Shown: piece by piece, positions 45,591-57,082 of the stretch | Layout: each line of letters starts with the position of its first letter | Numbering within the stretch: position 1 is the stretch's first letter | Assembly (NCBI GenBank): GCA_022432975.1 | Contig: CM039505.1 | Location: 47,040,544-47,104,543, forward strand | Direction: 5' to 3' | DNA: 64,000 bases | Source: Begonia masoniana | Taxonomy: Eukaryota; Streptophyta; Magnoliopsida; Cucurbitales; Begoniaceae | Notes under the pieces: model-generated | Database searches by the model: none | What the model was told of the DNA's origin: nothing | Seen by the model: the letters and a program-made list of their open reading frames with translations, nothing else | Translations under genes and position numbers: made by a program

Positions 45591-46603
45591 AAAATTGTAC
45601 ATGTGATTGTTGTATGTTGTGCGTCGTCGTTGTCTTCTATCATAGCAGACACCCTTGGCGCATCACGGTTGGGCCGCCTATCTAGTATAGGGAAATCCCG
45701 AACTTGATGACCCTTCTTGCCGCATCAAAAACAACGGCCAGTATAGAGCCTACATTCACCTATGTGACTCCCCCGGCAACACGGGCATACAGGAAGCTGA
45801 GAAGCCCCCTGTGGCATCTTTCTCCTATCTAGGTTAGCAGCTATTTCTTTAGGCCTTTTCACGCCCCGGTTCTGCTGTTGCTGTGGTTGAAATCCCCTAA
45901 GGGACCCCTCAATGTAACCCATTTGATTTTTGTTCTTAAATTCTTCATCTTCTACCTCAAAAGCTTTGACAACCACCTCCGTATATGATCTGTCCTGAAC
46001 TCCAGACATCTTCACTCCTCTATAAATTTCTTCCTTTAATCCTTGTACGAAATTGTAGATTTTACCTCCGTTCTCCCTCACTAGATGACTGGCAAAACTA
46101 GTTAGCGCTTCGAACTCTCTTATATAGTCTACTATCGAACCTGTCTGTCGAAGCTGGGTAAATTCTGATACCTTACTTTCCCACGTGGCATTGTAGAAGT
46201 ATTCTTCACAAAACAACTTCTTGAAGGATTCCCACAGCATCTCCCCCGCATAAATAGTAGTCTGGACGGCGTCCCACCAAAGTTTCGCGTCACACTCGAG
46301 ATATAACGCGGCATAAGAGACCCTCTCCATGTCCTTCACCTTAGCAAGGTCAAACAAATCTTCCATCGTTCGAACCCACTCCTCGGCATGGACCGGATCC
46401 GTAAGTCGCCTGTCGAATGTGGGAGGTCGAAGTCGTCGAAAATTTTCACCACTGTGGTCTTCCGAAGTAATCGAGCTCGAATTCCAAAACTCTCTCCCGA
46501 TCATGAACATTTCAAATTGCCAGGAATGACGAGCAACAAGCTCCGTTAATTGCCGGATACTAAAATCCCTCTCTTTAGCTTCCCCGTACCGTCCTCAATC
46601 CAT
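45591..46603 (-). pseudogene. Gypsy-2 gag, nearly full length but interrupted
   Basis: The longest open piece in the window (261 codons, 46510-45725). The retrotransposon gag domain is clear: 'DPVHAEEWVRTMEDLFDLAK', 'ALYLECDAKLWWDAV', 'FCEEYFYNATWESKVSEFTQ', 'IVDYIREFEALTSFASHL', 'NFVQGLKEEIYRGVK'. Then comes a basic linker and two Cys-rich knuckles; the second (C-x-x-C-x-x-x-x-H) has a stop before its second Cys and Phe in place of the last Cys. In-frame sequence extends upstream to an ATG at 46603 but with TGA at codon 3. It would form the capsid and package element RNA; at least two nonsense mutations disable it. Confidence 0.85.
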
Positions 46604-46747
46604 ACTCGGAAAATCCTATAAACAATAATCAAATTTAATAAACAGAACTTTTACGGGACTTAAACACTTACAGTTGGTGGAGCGATCTCACGTGGCGGAT
46701 TGTGCAGTCAGACAGTTTACAGGATCGCTTTTAAAACCCAGTTTCGC

Positions 46748-46761
46748 TCTGATACCGTTAC
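46748..46761 (-). other. Gypsy-2 primer-binding site
   Basis: Minus strand GGTATCAGAGC preceded by a few bases after the LTR end (TG of the LTR at 46762 on +). The match to the initiator-Met tRNA complement is 11 of 12. Confidence 0.85.
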
Positions 46762-46886
46762 TGTGACGACCCCCGACCCGATCGGGGCCGTCGAGCCTCA
46801 CTCCGGACATTTTAAAACGTGGACTATTTTTTTTTTGAACTTTTAAAATGGCCAGACATAAAATCAAAGGCAAAAAATGGAAATAG

Positions 46887-49640
46887 AAATGCAGAAGCTG
46901 TGGACAACAGAAGTGCAGAAGCTGTGGACAACTGAAGTGCAGAAGCTGTGGACAACTGAAGTGCAGAAGGCGTGGACGACTGTTTTACAGAAGGTGTGGA
47001 CGACTGTTTTACAGAAGGCGTGGACGACTGTTTTTAAAAGGCAGAATGGACGACTGTTTTAAAGGCAGAATGGACAACTGTTTTTAAAGGGCAGAATGGA
47101 CGACTGTCTTACAGGCAAAATGGACAACTGTTTTTAAAGGGCAGAATGAACGACTGTTTTACAGGCAAAATGGACAACTGTTTTTAAATGACAGAATGAA
47201 CGAATGTTTTACAGGCAAAATGGACAACTGTTTTTAAAGGCAGAATGGACGACTGTTTTACAGGCAAAATGGACAACTGTTTTTAAAGGCAGAATGGACG
47301 ACTTTTTTAAAGGCAGAATGGACAACTGTTTTTAAAGGCAGAATGGACGACTGTTTTACAGGCAAAATGGACAACTGTTTTTAAAGGCAGAATGGACAAC
47401 TGTTTTTAAAGGCAGAATGGACGACTGTTTTACAGGCAAAATGGACAACTGTTTTTAAAGGCAGAATGGACGACTGTTTTACAGGCAAAATGGACAACTG
47501 TTTTTAAAGGCAGAATGGACGACTGTTTTACAGGCAAAATGGACAACTGTTTTTAAAGGCAGAATGGACGACTGTTTTACAGGCAAAATGGACAACTGTT
47601 TTTAAAGGCAGAATGGACGACTGTTTTACAGGCAAAATGGACAACTGTTTTTAAAGGCAGAATGGACGACTGTTTTACAGGCAAAATGGACAACTGTTTT
47701 TAAAGGGCAGAATGAGCGACTGTTTTACAGGCAAAATGGACAACTGTTTTTAAATGGCAGAATGGACAACTGTTTTTAAAGGCAGAATGGACGACTGTTT
47801 TACAGGCAAAATGGACAACTGTTTTTAAATGGCAGAATGGACAACTGTTTTTAAAGGCAGAATGGACGACTGTTTTACAGGCAAAATGGACAACTGTTTT
47901 TAAAGGCAGAATGGACGACTGTTTTTAAAGGCAGAATGGACGACTGTTTTACAGGCAAAATGGACAACTGTTTTTAAAGGCAGAATGGACGACTGTTTTA
48001 CAGGCAAAATGGACAACTGTTTTTAAAGGCAGAATGGACGACTGTTTTACAGGCAAAATGGACAACTGTTTTTAAAGGCAGAATGGACGACTGTTTTACA
48101 GGCAAAATGGACAACTGTTTTTTAAATGGCAGAATGGACAACTGTTTTTTAAATGGCAGAATGGACAACTGTTTTTTAAATGGCAGAATGGACAACTGTT
48201 TTTAAAGGCAGAATGGACGACTGTTTTACAGGCAAAATGGACAACTGTTTTTTAAATGGCAGAATGGACAACTGTTTTTAAAGGCAGAATGGACGACTGT
48301 TTTACAGGCAAAATGGACAACTGTTTTTTAAATGGCAGAATGGACAACTGTTTTTAAAGGCAGAATGGACGACTGTTTTACAGGCAAAATGGACAACTGT
48401 TTTTAAAGGCAGAATGGACGACTGTTTTACAGGCAAAATGGACAACTGTTTTTAAAGGCAGAATGGACGACTGTTTTACAGGCAAAATGGACAACTGTTT
48501 TTAAAGGCAGAATGGACGACTGTTTTACAGGCAAAATGGACAACTGTTTTTAAAGGCAGAATGGACGACTGTTTTACAGGCAAAATGGACAACTGTTTTT
48601 AAAGGCAGAATGGACGACTGTTTTACAGGCAAAATGGACAACTGTTTTTAAAGGCAGAATGGACGACTGTTTTACAGGCAAAATGGACAACTGTTTTTTA
48701 AATGGCAGAATGGACGACTGTTTTACAGGCAAAATGGACAACTGTTTTTTAAATGGCAGAATGGACAACTGTTTTTAAAGGCAGAATGGACGACTGTTTT
48801 TAAAGGCAGAATGGACGACTGTTTTACAGGCAAAATGGACAACTGTTTTTAAAGGCAGAATGGACGACTGTTTTACAGGCAAAATGGACAACTGTTTTTT
48901 AAATGGCAGAATGGACAACTGTTTTTAAAGGCAGAATGGACGACTGTTTTACAGGCAAAATGGACAACTGTTTTTAAAGGCAGAATGGACGACTGTTTTT
49001 AAAGGCAGAATGGACGACTGTTTTACAGGCAAAATGGACAACTGTTTTTAAAGGCAGAATGGACGACTGTTTTACAGGCAAAATGGACAACTGTTTTTAA
49101 AGGCAGAATGGACGACTGTTTTACAGGCAAAATGGACAACTGTTTTTAAAGGCAGAATGGACGACTGTTTTACAGGCAAAATGGACAACTGTTTTTAAAG
49201 GCAGAATGGACGACTGTTTTACAGGCAAAATGGACAACTGTTTTTAAAGGCAGAATGGACGACTGTTTTACAGGCAAAATGGACAACTGTTTTTAAAGGC
49301 AGAATGGACGACTGTTTTACAGGCAAAATGGACAACTGTTTTTAAAGGCAGAATGAACGACTGTTTTACAGGCAAAATGGACAACTGTTTTTAAATGGCA
49401 GAATGAACGACTGTTTTACAGGCAAAATGGACAACTGTTTTTAAAGGGCAGAATGGGCGACTGTTTTACAGGCAAAATGGACAACTGTTTTTAAATGGCA
49501 GAATGGACAACTGTTTTTAAAGGCAGAATGGACGACTGTTTTACAGGCAAAATGGACAACTGTTTTTAAATGGCAGAATGGACGACTGTTTTAAAGGCAA
49601 AATGGACAACTGTTTTTAAAGGGTAGAATGGACGACTGTT
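46887..49640. repeat. 24-25-bp satellite array in the gypsy-2 5' LTR, dimeric
   Basis: Same units as the array at 36455-38692, but here the regular pattern is a dimer of about 49 bp: 'ggcagaatggacgactgttt'+'taca' followed by 'ggcaaaatggacaactgttt'+'ttaaa'. Roughly 105-115 units from the span. Variants with an extra T ('ctgttttttaaat') cluster at 48110-48340 and 48690-48910, marking block duplications. Confidence 0.95.
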
Positions 49641-50697
49641 TTAACAAGAAGACATAAAAACAGAAGACATAAAAACTTCAAACTTCAGAAACCGATTCAA
49701 AACATGATTTTGGACATATCACAAAACATGACAGAAGTTTAAGAAAACCAGACTGCATGGATAGCTCTAAAATCAGAGAAAATCCATGCACAACCTAAAA
49801 GAGAAAATCCCAGCAATTCCAGAATACACCAACACAGAGTTTATACATTGTTTTAAAATCTCAAAAGCTAAACAGAACTTTACATACATTTCCAGAATTC
49901 ACAAAACAGAAGTTTTGAAAACATGAACACACAGTTTTCACATCGGTTTTAAAATTTCAAAAGCTATACAGGACTTGACATAACTTTCAAAAATATAATT
50001 CTCACAGGGATAACATTTGTCTGACTGCAGCAACCAATCACCATGAGTTCGATCCGCCAACTTCCACTACTCATCGGCTTGAGGCATAAATTCCTCATAT
50101 GGAGGATCCATACCTACAACCGGGAGTTCAACTATGAGCCTAGAGCTCTGTAAGAACATGAAATACAGTGATGCACATGCTATGCATAAACATTTTCAAA
50201 TACATGAACATTACATTACATTTCACTGGACAGGGAGGTATAAGTGGGGCTTCTAGAGGAACTGACGCACATACATACTTGACATAACAGGACATGGCAT
50301 TGGTTAGTAATTTTGTCAGGTCCCAGGGAAGGACAAGGTACAAGGTATCCTTAGCATGGATAATTTTACAGGAGTCCCAGAGAAGGACAAGAACAGGATG
50401 TCAGTTCCCGTCCCACACTTAACCGTACTTTACATTCACATATTTTATCTTTCTTAACTTCAAACCATGTGCAGAAAACATTTACATGACTTTCAGGAAA
50501 AACGTGTATGCATGAACATTTACGGTGCTTGAACATAACAGAGACAAGCGGCAGAATAACAAAGCAAGACATAAAATAAAACACATTTAACCTAAAACAT
50601 AACCTACGGTTTAACTACCCAACGACAATCCCGACAACATAAACCTAGTACCTCCGTATTGTAGGGCCTTAAGGGCCGAACCTATACGCATGAACTT

Positions 50698-50702
50698 ACC
50701 TG
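50698..50702 (-). promoter_or_regulatory. Splice-donor-like CAG/GTAAGT in the gypsy-2 5' LTR
   Basis: Same site as at 39081-39085, in the LTR that would start transcription. Between it and the gag start lie the array and primer site, so a spliced transcript could skip the satellite. Inference. Confidence 0.5.
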
Positions 50703-51386
50703 TTATCCGTGAAGTTGTAAGTCTTGATCGTGTTGCCTCGGTGATGCACAAACCTAAAACATGCACGTAAGGAAAAATAAACAGAGCTGCAAATGCTAAC
50801 TAATAATTTAATAGGATATGCTCCAAACTCCATTTAAACCTTGAGAAAACAAACCAACGTGTTTTCATCCAAAAACAGTGAGTTTTCTCCAAAATACCTT
50901 AACCTTAAACTTCGACAAAACTCACATTTTAACTTGTCCAAACTCAATAACGTTAGTAGATGATTACCTTCACTGGAGGAAACGGAAGAAAACAGGAGAA
51001 ACAAAGTTTTGGAAATGGTCGTAGTCGCCTGGAAGAGAGAAAACAGAGAAGAGATGGAAGGAAACATAGAAGTGAAATGTGAAAGTGGAAAGCTTAACGT
51101 GGAAGAGAAGAGAATAGTGAGATTTGGCTTCTTCCACAAGATTTCAACAAGTGGCAGGCCCTCATTGGCTCACTCCCACCAACCTTAATCTACTTCCTAA
51201 ATTGCTCCTCCTTGGTTTCCAACTAAATTGTCATTTAGTTCTTTATTTCGGTTACTCCTTAGTTTGGTCTCCCCCACTAAACATCCCACAATTTCAATAA
51301 AATATTCATTATATTAATAGCGAAATAATCCCGACCAATAATTCAAGGGATAATTCCATGGCCAAAATGCCGGTTGTTACAAGGTT

Positions 51387-53375
51387 GGCCCTACATCACG
51401 GAGGTACTAGGTTTTTATGCTGTCGGGTTGTCGATGGGCAGTTAGGTCGTAGATTATGTCTCAAGTTAAGTGTAATGCTCTGTGTATGGTTTGGTGACCT
51501 GTTGTTTGTTTATGCTTGACTTGTCCTTTACTATGTTAAGTTTACGCACTTTATATGTTTATGCATACACGTTTTCTGGAAAGTCATGAAAATATTTTAT
51601 TCACGTGATTTGTAGTTAAGAAAGATAAAATGTGAATGTAAAGTACGGTTAAGTGTGGGACGGGGGCTGGCATATGTTCTTGTCTTTCCCTGGGACAATG
51701 TAAAACCGTCCTTGCCAAGGACAATATGTCTTTTATCCCTCCCTGAGACTTGGCAAAACTACTAACCCATGTCATGTCATGTTATGTCAAGTATATATGT
51801 GCGCCAGTTCCTCTATAAGTCCCACTTATACCAACATGTGCACTTGAATGTAATGTAAAGTAATGTTTATGTATTTCAAACGTTCATGCATAGCACGTGC
51901 ATCACTCGCATTTTTATTATCTTACTGAGCTCTAGGCTCATAGTTGAACTCCATGATGTAGGTACGGATCCTCCGGATTAGGATCTTGAGCCTCAGGTTG
52001 ACGAGTAGGTGCCGTTGGCAGGACGAGCTCGTGGGGTTGGTTGCGGCAGTCAGGCGCATTTTTGACCAGTGGGTGATGTTTGTTACATTTGTGTATAGCT
52101 TTGGGATATAGGTGATGTATAGGTTTGTGTGAATGTTTTCAAAACTCGTGTCTTGATTTTTAGACTTTTTGAAAACATACTGAACTGTTTGAGATCTCAG
52201 GTCATGCATGGATTCGTTTGGTTTTTAAATTGATCCATGCAGTTTGATTTCTTGGATTTCCACCATGTTTTCTAACCCGTTTAAAATTCCATTTTCAATC
52301 GTGTCTTTGGGGGTTTAAAGCTTTTGTGTCTAAAGAGGTCAGGAAGAAGTTTGTAGTAATGTTATAAGGTTATCAGGTCATGAAGATGCGAGAGAAGAAA
52401 ATAAGCAAGAGGAAGAAGTAGATCGTCAGACAGTGAGGTAGCTGATCGATCGGTCGGGTAGCCGATCGATCGGCGGAATATTGAGTTAAAGAGTGTCGAC
52501 ATCGACCGAATTGCGTGGAAGTTAACTCTACACGGGTTTAAATATCGACCCTAGGTGTTATACGCTCAGTGAGGTGTCTATGTCGTCCGAAATCATGTCT
52601 ACCGATTTTATGTTTTCTGACTTTACATCTTCCGATATTAAGTCGTCCGATTCTAGTAGAAGTCATGTCTTCCGATTTTATGTCTTCCGACTTTACATCT
52701 TCCGATGTTAAGTAATTCGCTTTTAGTAGAAATTTTAAGTTAAGTGTTCTGGCAGAGGTTGCGTCGACCGATTTTAAGTGTGAATCGATATTGGAGTCCT
52801 TGTATAAATGTTAAGTGTTTTGGCAGATGCCATGTCGTCCGATCTCATTACTGAGGCCATGTCGTCCGATTTTATGTCTTCCGCTTTTCTGCCTTCCGAT
52901 TTTAATGTATTCCAATTTTCTGTCTTCCGATTTTATTTTTTCCAATTTTATGCCTTCCGATTTATGTCTTCCGCTTTTAGTAGAAACCAATGTCTTCTGA
53001 TTTTATGTCTTTCGTAATTTATGTCTTCCGATTTTATTTCTTCCAATTTTATGCCTTCCAATTTATGTCGTCCGCTTTTAGTAGAAGCCAATGTCTTTCG
53101 ATTTTATGTCTTTCGTAATTTATGTTTTCTGATTTTATTTCTTCCAATTTTATGCTTTCTGATTTATGTCTTCTGATTTTTATAAAAGTTAATTCCAGGG
53201 AAGGCAACAATATTTCTTTTACGAACATTTCTCACTAGCTTCAAAGGCTTGAAAACGACTATAGGCTTTTTTTTTAAATTTTAAAAAGATGAAAATTTTC
53301 ACGTCCAAAATGTGTATGTCAAACTCAAATGTCAAGTCAAGTCCCGTGACGGTCCTGTGGATCGGGGTCGTCACA
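51387..53375 (+). mobile_element. Gypsy-1 5' LTR, second part
   Basis: Resumes after the second AGGTT copy and matches the 3' LTR from about 57103 to 59205. Ends GGGTCGTCACA at 53375. Contains 'tgatcgatcggtcgggtagc' (52443) and the 'tgtcttccgatttta' repeat. Confidence 0.88.
52590..53190. repeat. 15-16-bp minisatellite in the gypsy-1 5' LTR
   Basis: Loose tandem repeat of 'tatgtcttccgatttt' with variants (gtcgtccg, ttctgatt, cttccaat) and an interspersed 'cgcttttagtagaa' phrase every 60-110 bp. The equivalent array in the 3' LTR is at 58310-59020. Confidence 0.85.
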
Positions 53376-53379
53376 GTTA

Positions 53380-53393
53380 TGGTATCACAGCCC
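53380..53393 (+). other. Gypsy-1 primer-binding site
   Basis: TGGTATCACAGCCC, one base from TGGTATCAGAGC, four bases after the LTR end at 53375. Confidence 0.8.
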
Positions 53394-53538
53394 CTGGGTT
53401 TTAAAATTGGTTCTGTAGACTGTCTGACTGCGTAATCCGCCACGTGAGATCGCTCCAGCAACTGTAAGTGTTTAAGTTTCCGTATAAGTTTAAGTTTATT
53501 AAATTGAGTTTATTATTACGTATAGGATTTTTGTAGAA

Positions 53539-53892
53539 ATGGTGAGAGGACACCAAGGTGAGCCAAACAATAGGGCAACGCCCTCGACCGTCTAACCGAG
53601 TTGGTCAGCGTTCAATTTCGTATGATGGAGCGTATGATGGCGAGGGAGGACAATGGGAATAACAACCATGCGAATGCTCCACGTGACACCAGTGGAGACA
53701 GATCCCGGAGACTACAACCATCAACGTTCGACAGGTAGCCAACGGGCAGCCGACGGACCCTACTCATGCCGAGGAGTGGATCCGGACGATAGAGCGTATG
53801 TTCAGATACGCGGAAGTAGAGGAGGACAGGAAAGTTACGTGTGTTGTATTCCACCTCACCAAAGACACGGGCTTTTGGTGGGACACCGTACA
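53539..53892 (+). pseudogene. Gypsy-1 gag, N-terminal fragment, broken
   Basis: ATG at 53539 (MVRGHQGEPNNRATPS, then a stop). In a shifted frame from 53756: 'DPTHAEEWIRTIERMFRYAE' and 'CVVFHLTKDTGFWWDTV', the same gag motifs as in gypsy-2. The sequence stops at about 53892, where unrelated LTR-like sequence starts. Confidence 0.75.
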
Positions 53893-54239
53893 ATGATTAC
53901 GATTGTCGTGTTTACGTGGCGATCCCATCGGGGTTGTTACAAACAGAATCAAACGACTAAGCTCGATTGTCAGATCCAAAACATAATCGAATAGGGAAGA
54001 AATGCCCTCAAATCACTTAACATGATTCCACTCGGGTTTGCATGGATTTGCATGCATTGGCTGGCAGGGTGTGCCCCATCCAATTTGTCACGTGTACTCT
54101 GCGTGACTCACCTATCATCGCCTAATAGAAGATATCTTCCGGTGGGCACGTGGGTTTCACATGTTCAATTAAAACATCGTCCAGTAGTGGACATCCACCG
54201 GTGAACACGAGTCAAACACGTGACTCATTAAAACCTCAC

Positions 54240-54620
54240 CAGATAAGGAACATCATCCGGTGGGCACGTGCATCGCCCATGGCTTATTAAATCTCACCCG
54301 GTCACTAAATGACAAACATCGTCTACATCATCCGGTGAAGAAATACGCTTCCTCCACCGCTCACTAGATGACAAAATAACATTCTACATCATCCGGCGAA
54401 GAATTACTCTACATCATCCGGTCACTAGACGACAAACCATACTTTCATCATCCGGTCACTAGACGACAAAATAACATTCATATCGCCCGGTATTGTAAAT
54501 ACCAGCATCATCCGGTGACTATACGACAAACGACTTAACCTTTATCCTCCGACGGGCAAAACACTCGACAACACCGGATGACTAAAACACTCGACATCAT
54601 CCGAAAGACATAATCTTCAC
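54240..54620. repeat. Degenerate CATCATCCGGTSACTAGACGACAAA repeat
   Basis: About ten imperfect copies of 'catcatccggtcactagacg'+'acaaa', including two consecutive copies at about 54414 and 54447, in the LTR-like block. The 'ccggtgggcacgtg' variants at 54140-54270 look like an older form. Confidence 0.75.
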
Positions 54621-55084
54621 AGACTTCAATACGACTGGAATAATTTACACTTATATAAACTGTAAACTTAACCGAAACACTTCAGCGGAAGACTTAAACC
54701 CAAACATGACATTCATTAACTTTAGAAGTATCCTCAGACTCTGGGATTAAGACAGACAAATTCTAAAATCCCAATTGATAGAACAATCTCAACCTACTTA
54801 GACTTCATTACTCATAAACATCATAAAAATCATAAGAGCGTTAACCAGGGTTTCTCATTTGCCATCCAGCCACAAATTTACTCCGTGAACACCTTCCAGC
54901 AACCAAGCTTAGACATCCTCATTAACTTTGAGATCCTCACCTGAATACTCGTCACCTACATCATAAGGTTTAAACTATAAGCCTAATGCTTAGTAAGGAA
55001 TGCAACACTAACATGGATGCATGAATGTATAATTTGAGAAAATCACATGCTCATAAGTCTTTTCTTGTTCATGTCTTTGCTCGT

Positions 55085-55205
55085 AATCATCATTCACAGT
55101 CATGGATCATATTCTTCATTCGCAGTCATTGATCATATTCATCATTCATAGTCATCGTTCATATTCATCATCCATAGTCATTGTTCATATTCTTTGTTCA
55201 GGTTG
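55085..55205. repeat. 27-28-bp minisatellite 'catagtcatcgttcatattc'
   Basis: Four to five copies of a unit like 'cattcatagtcatcgttcat'+'attcat' with few mismatches, on the far (3') side of the same LTR-like block. Confidence 0.85.
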
Positions 55206-55664
55206 TGTGGATCAAGAGAGGATTTGTGCCGGTAAAGGGGGTTCGACAGTGAGTTTGATCTTGTTCCCTACTGCGGGTCGTATTCATATGTCCTTCTTTG
55301 GACTGTGACATACGCCGAACCGCCCCCAACCCTCACTTAGTCCACGTTGTTTAAATTTTATACATATACATATATACATACATATCTTGTTCATGGAAAA
55401 CATACGTTAAAACATTTTCTTAAGCTTGAGAAACATTCGTGATGCATGAACATGAGAGCTTTTAACTCATCAAACTATGACAAGGATCATTCCAGAGCAA
55501 ACGACTTCACATTTACTAACAGGTCATCACATGGTATAACTCGCAACATACATAAATCCTTCAAGTATAGGCAAGCTCATAGTCATAAGGTAAACCTTAG
55601 ACATCTCAACCTAGTACTCCCACGATGTAGGGCTCTATTAGCCGGAATCTTAATACATTCACTT

Positions 55665-55669
55665 ACCTG
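55665..55669 (-). promoter_or_regulatory. Splice-donor-like CAG/GTAAGT in the fourth LTR
   Basis: Minus strand accag/gtaagtgaatg, followed by a diverged form of the gypsy-1/gypsy-2 block (cggctaatagagccctac, gggagtactaggtt). Both minisatellites of this block lie downstream. Inference as to use. Confidence 0.45.
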
Positions 55670-56365
55670 GTCTCCTTAGCACTTGAGCTCTTTTCTCTTC
55701 AAACTCCTTCACCTAAACATTTACATTGCAGTAGTTAAAACAAAAATCCTAATAGTTCTAATCTCGAGTTATCCTAAGATCTAATAGCCAAGAGTCCATC
55801 CCGAGTTCTTAGTTTAATACTCAATGTAACCCGAAATCCAAAAATCAAAACAGACGGATTCGATAATGATAACTCAGGGTTGGTTGTTTTAAATGTCCAG
55901 AATCGATTCGGAATGACATAACCAATCTCGGGTTCAAAATGTTCTTATCAATACTCGGCCATTGAAGAATCCAAAACTTCAATACAGAGCTAAAAACAGA
56001 GTTAATAAACTAATAGATAGCCACATTGTCTAATGCATACCTCAGGCGCAGAGTAGTCGAGTGGTGGCGGAGTAAACCGGCCGTTGAGGGGAGTTTGCTG
56101 ATAGCAGAGAGTAAGGACTTGCGAGAGAAGAAATCGCCGGAAAAAGGGTGGTGTCGGCTACAGTGGTTTAAAGGAGGTTTGAATCCTTTCCTTTTTCTTT
56201 AAATACTGGCCTCAATCCTCCATTATTATAACTTTGCCACTCAACCTAGTTTAGATCCACATGTAATTAATTAAGCTTGGCATAAATCCTAAACTACGAA
56301 GATTAAATATTTATGACCGTTAATACAGTTAAGAAAATCACCTGGCCGTTGACTCAGGTGTTACA

Positions 56366-56700
56366 AGAGTTCTCTTATAACAACAGCTACCAAGCCAAGA
56401 TCAGTATGGCTCCCTCCGAGGCTCTCTACGGCAGAAAGTGAAGATCTCCCATGTGTTGGGATGAAGTTGGGGAAGCCAGGCTTGTCGGCCCCGAGATATT
56501 GCAGATTATGTTTGAGAAAGTGGCTATTATCAGACAGCGGATCAAAATTGCTCAGAGTTGACAGAAAAATTACGCGGACCAGAGGAGGAAAGACTTGGAA
56601 TTCGCTGAAGGCAATGAAGTATTCCTGAAGGTGTCGTCTTTCGAGGGCGTGATGAGATTTGGTAAGAAAGGGAAGCTCAATCCAAGGTTCGTTGGGCCAT
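56366..56700 (+). pseudogene. Gypsy-1 integrase C-terminal fragment, broken
   Basis: Plus frame: 'EFSYNNSYQAKISMAPSEAL', 'YGRK', stop, 'RSPMCWDEVGEARLVGPEIL', 'IIRQRIKIAQS', stop, 'QKNYADQRRKDLEFAEGNEV', 'VMRFGKKGKLNPRFVGP'. This is the end of the integrase core and the C-terminal domain. It breaks off at 56700, fused to LTR position 64, so the last integrase codons, the purine tract and the first 63 bp of the 3' LTR are deleted. Confidence 0.85.
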
Positions 56701-57077
56701 TGATATTAATATAATGAATGTTTTAGTGGAATTTGTTGGGATGTTTAGTGGAAAACCAAACTAAAGAGTAACCAAAACCAAACCATTAGTTAGGAACCAA
56801 TGGTGGGGTAATTTAGGAAGACAATTAAGGTAGTTGGGAGGGAGCCAATGGATGCTTGACACATGTCCAAGCTTGTTAAAGAAGCCATGCTCTCTCTTTC
56901 TCTTCCTCTCTTCTACGTGAAGCCCTCCCATTTTTCTTGTCTCTCTGTTTTTCGTTTCTTCTCCAGGTGACAGAACGTGGTTACCTCACGGTTGACGATT
57001 TTTCCAACGCCTCTTAACTGTCTGATTTAGGTTCGAGAATCAGTAACACGTTCAAGGCTCGCAAACCCTACGGACGC

Positions 57078-57082
57078 CAGGT
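57078..57082 (+). promoter_or_regulatory. Splice-donor-like CAG/GTAAGT in the gypsy-1 3' LTR
   Basis: cgccag/gtaagttcatacgtat, perfect plant 5' splice-site consensus, after a CT-rich leader (56886-56965). The 'cttccgatttta' array (58310-59020) lies downstream. The 5' LTR copy at 36301-36310 reads ctag/gtaagt. Confidence 0.5.

Larger units (their letters stand above)
36326..51381 (-). mobile_element. Gypsy-2: internally deleted gypsy element inside the gypsy-1 LTR, 15.1 kb
   Basis: Flanked by AGGTT at 36321-36325 and 51382-51386. Two LTRs (36326-39745; 46762-51381) share ends TGTGAYGACCCCCGACCCG and CCATGGCCAAAATGCCGG-x-TGTTACA. The primer site next to the right LTR and the gag reading leftwards show a minus-strand element. 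Internal coding is gag, a protease/RT fragment and the integrase C-terminus; RT, RNase H and the integrase core are deleted. A purine tract abuts the left LTR. A solo LTR interrupts the integrase end. Confidence 0.92.
46762..51381 (-). mobile_element. Gypsy-2 5' LTR (4620 bp)
   Basis: From TGTGACGACC to GGTTGTTACA. Contains the satellite 46887-49640, then 0.7 kb absent from the partner LTR, then the leader region. It is 1.2 kb longer than the 3' LTR, because of the longer array and the extra segment. Outside these, the two LTRs are very similar by eye. Confidence 0.9.
53893..56365 (-). mobile_element. LTR-like block between gypsy-1 gag and integrase
   Basis: Right end CTCAGGTGTTACA at 56365. 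Near the left end there is 'catcggggttgttaca' (53926-53941), also LTR-end-like, so there may be two LTR pieces. The middle resembles the gypsy-2 LTR: 'cctagtactcccacgatgtagggct' versus 'cctagtacctccgtattgtagggcc', followed by the donor-like 'acttacctg' (minus CAG/GTAAGT at 55665-55669). It has its own minisatellites. No target duplication could be matched: flanking bases belong to gag on one side and integrase on the other, so the insertion was accompanied or followed by a deletion. Confidence 0.55.

Noticed and set aside
46877..48768. ORFs reading 'KLWTTEVQ' (+) and 'SILPFKKQL' (-) repeats
   Set aside because: Satellite translations in the gypsy-2 LTR; frame changes with unit variant.
36455..49640. 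Regularly spaced repeats that could suggest a CRISPR array
   Set aside because: Units abut one another with no unique spacers, and the setting is a plant LTR. These are tandem satellites.
52808..53017. Plus-strand ORFs 'SSDFMSSAFLPSDF' here and at 58637-58846
   Set aside because: Translation of the 15-16-bp LTR minisatellite; present in both gypsy-1 LTRs with different frames.
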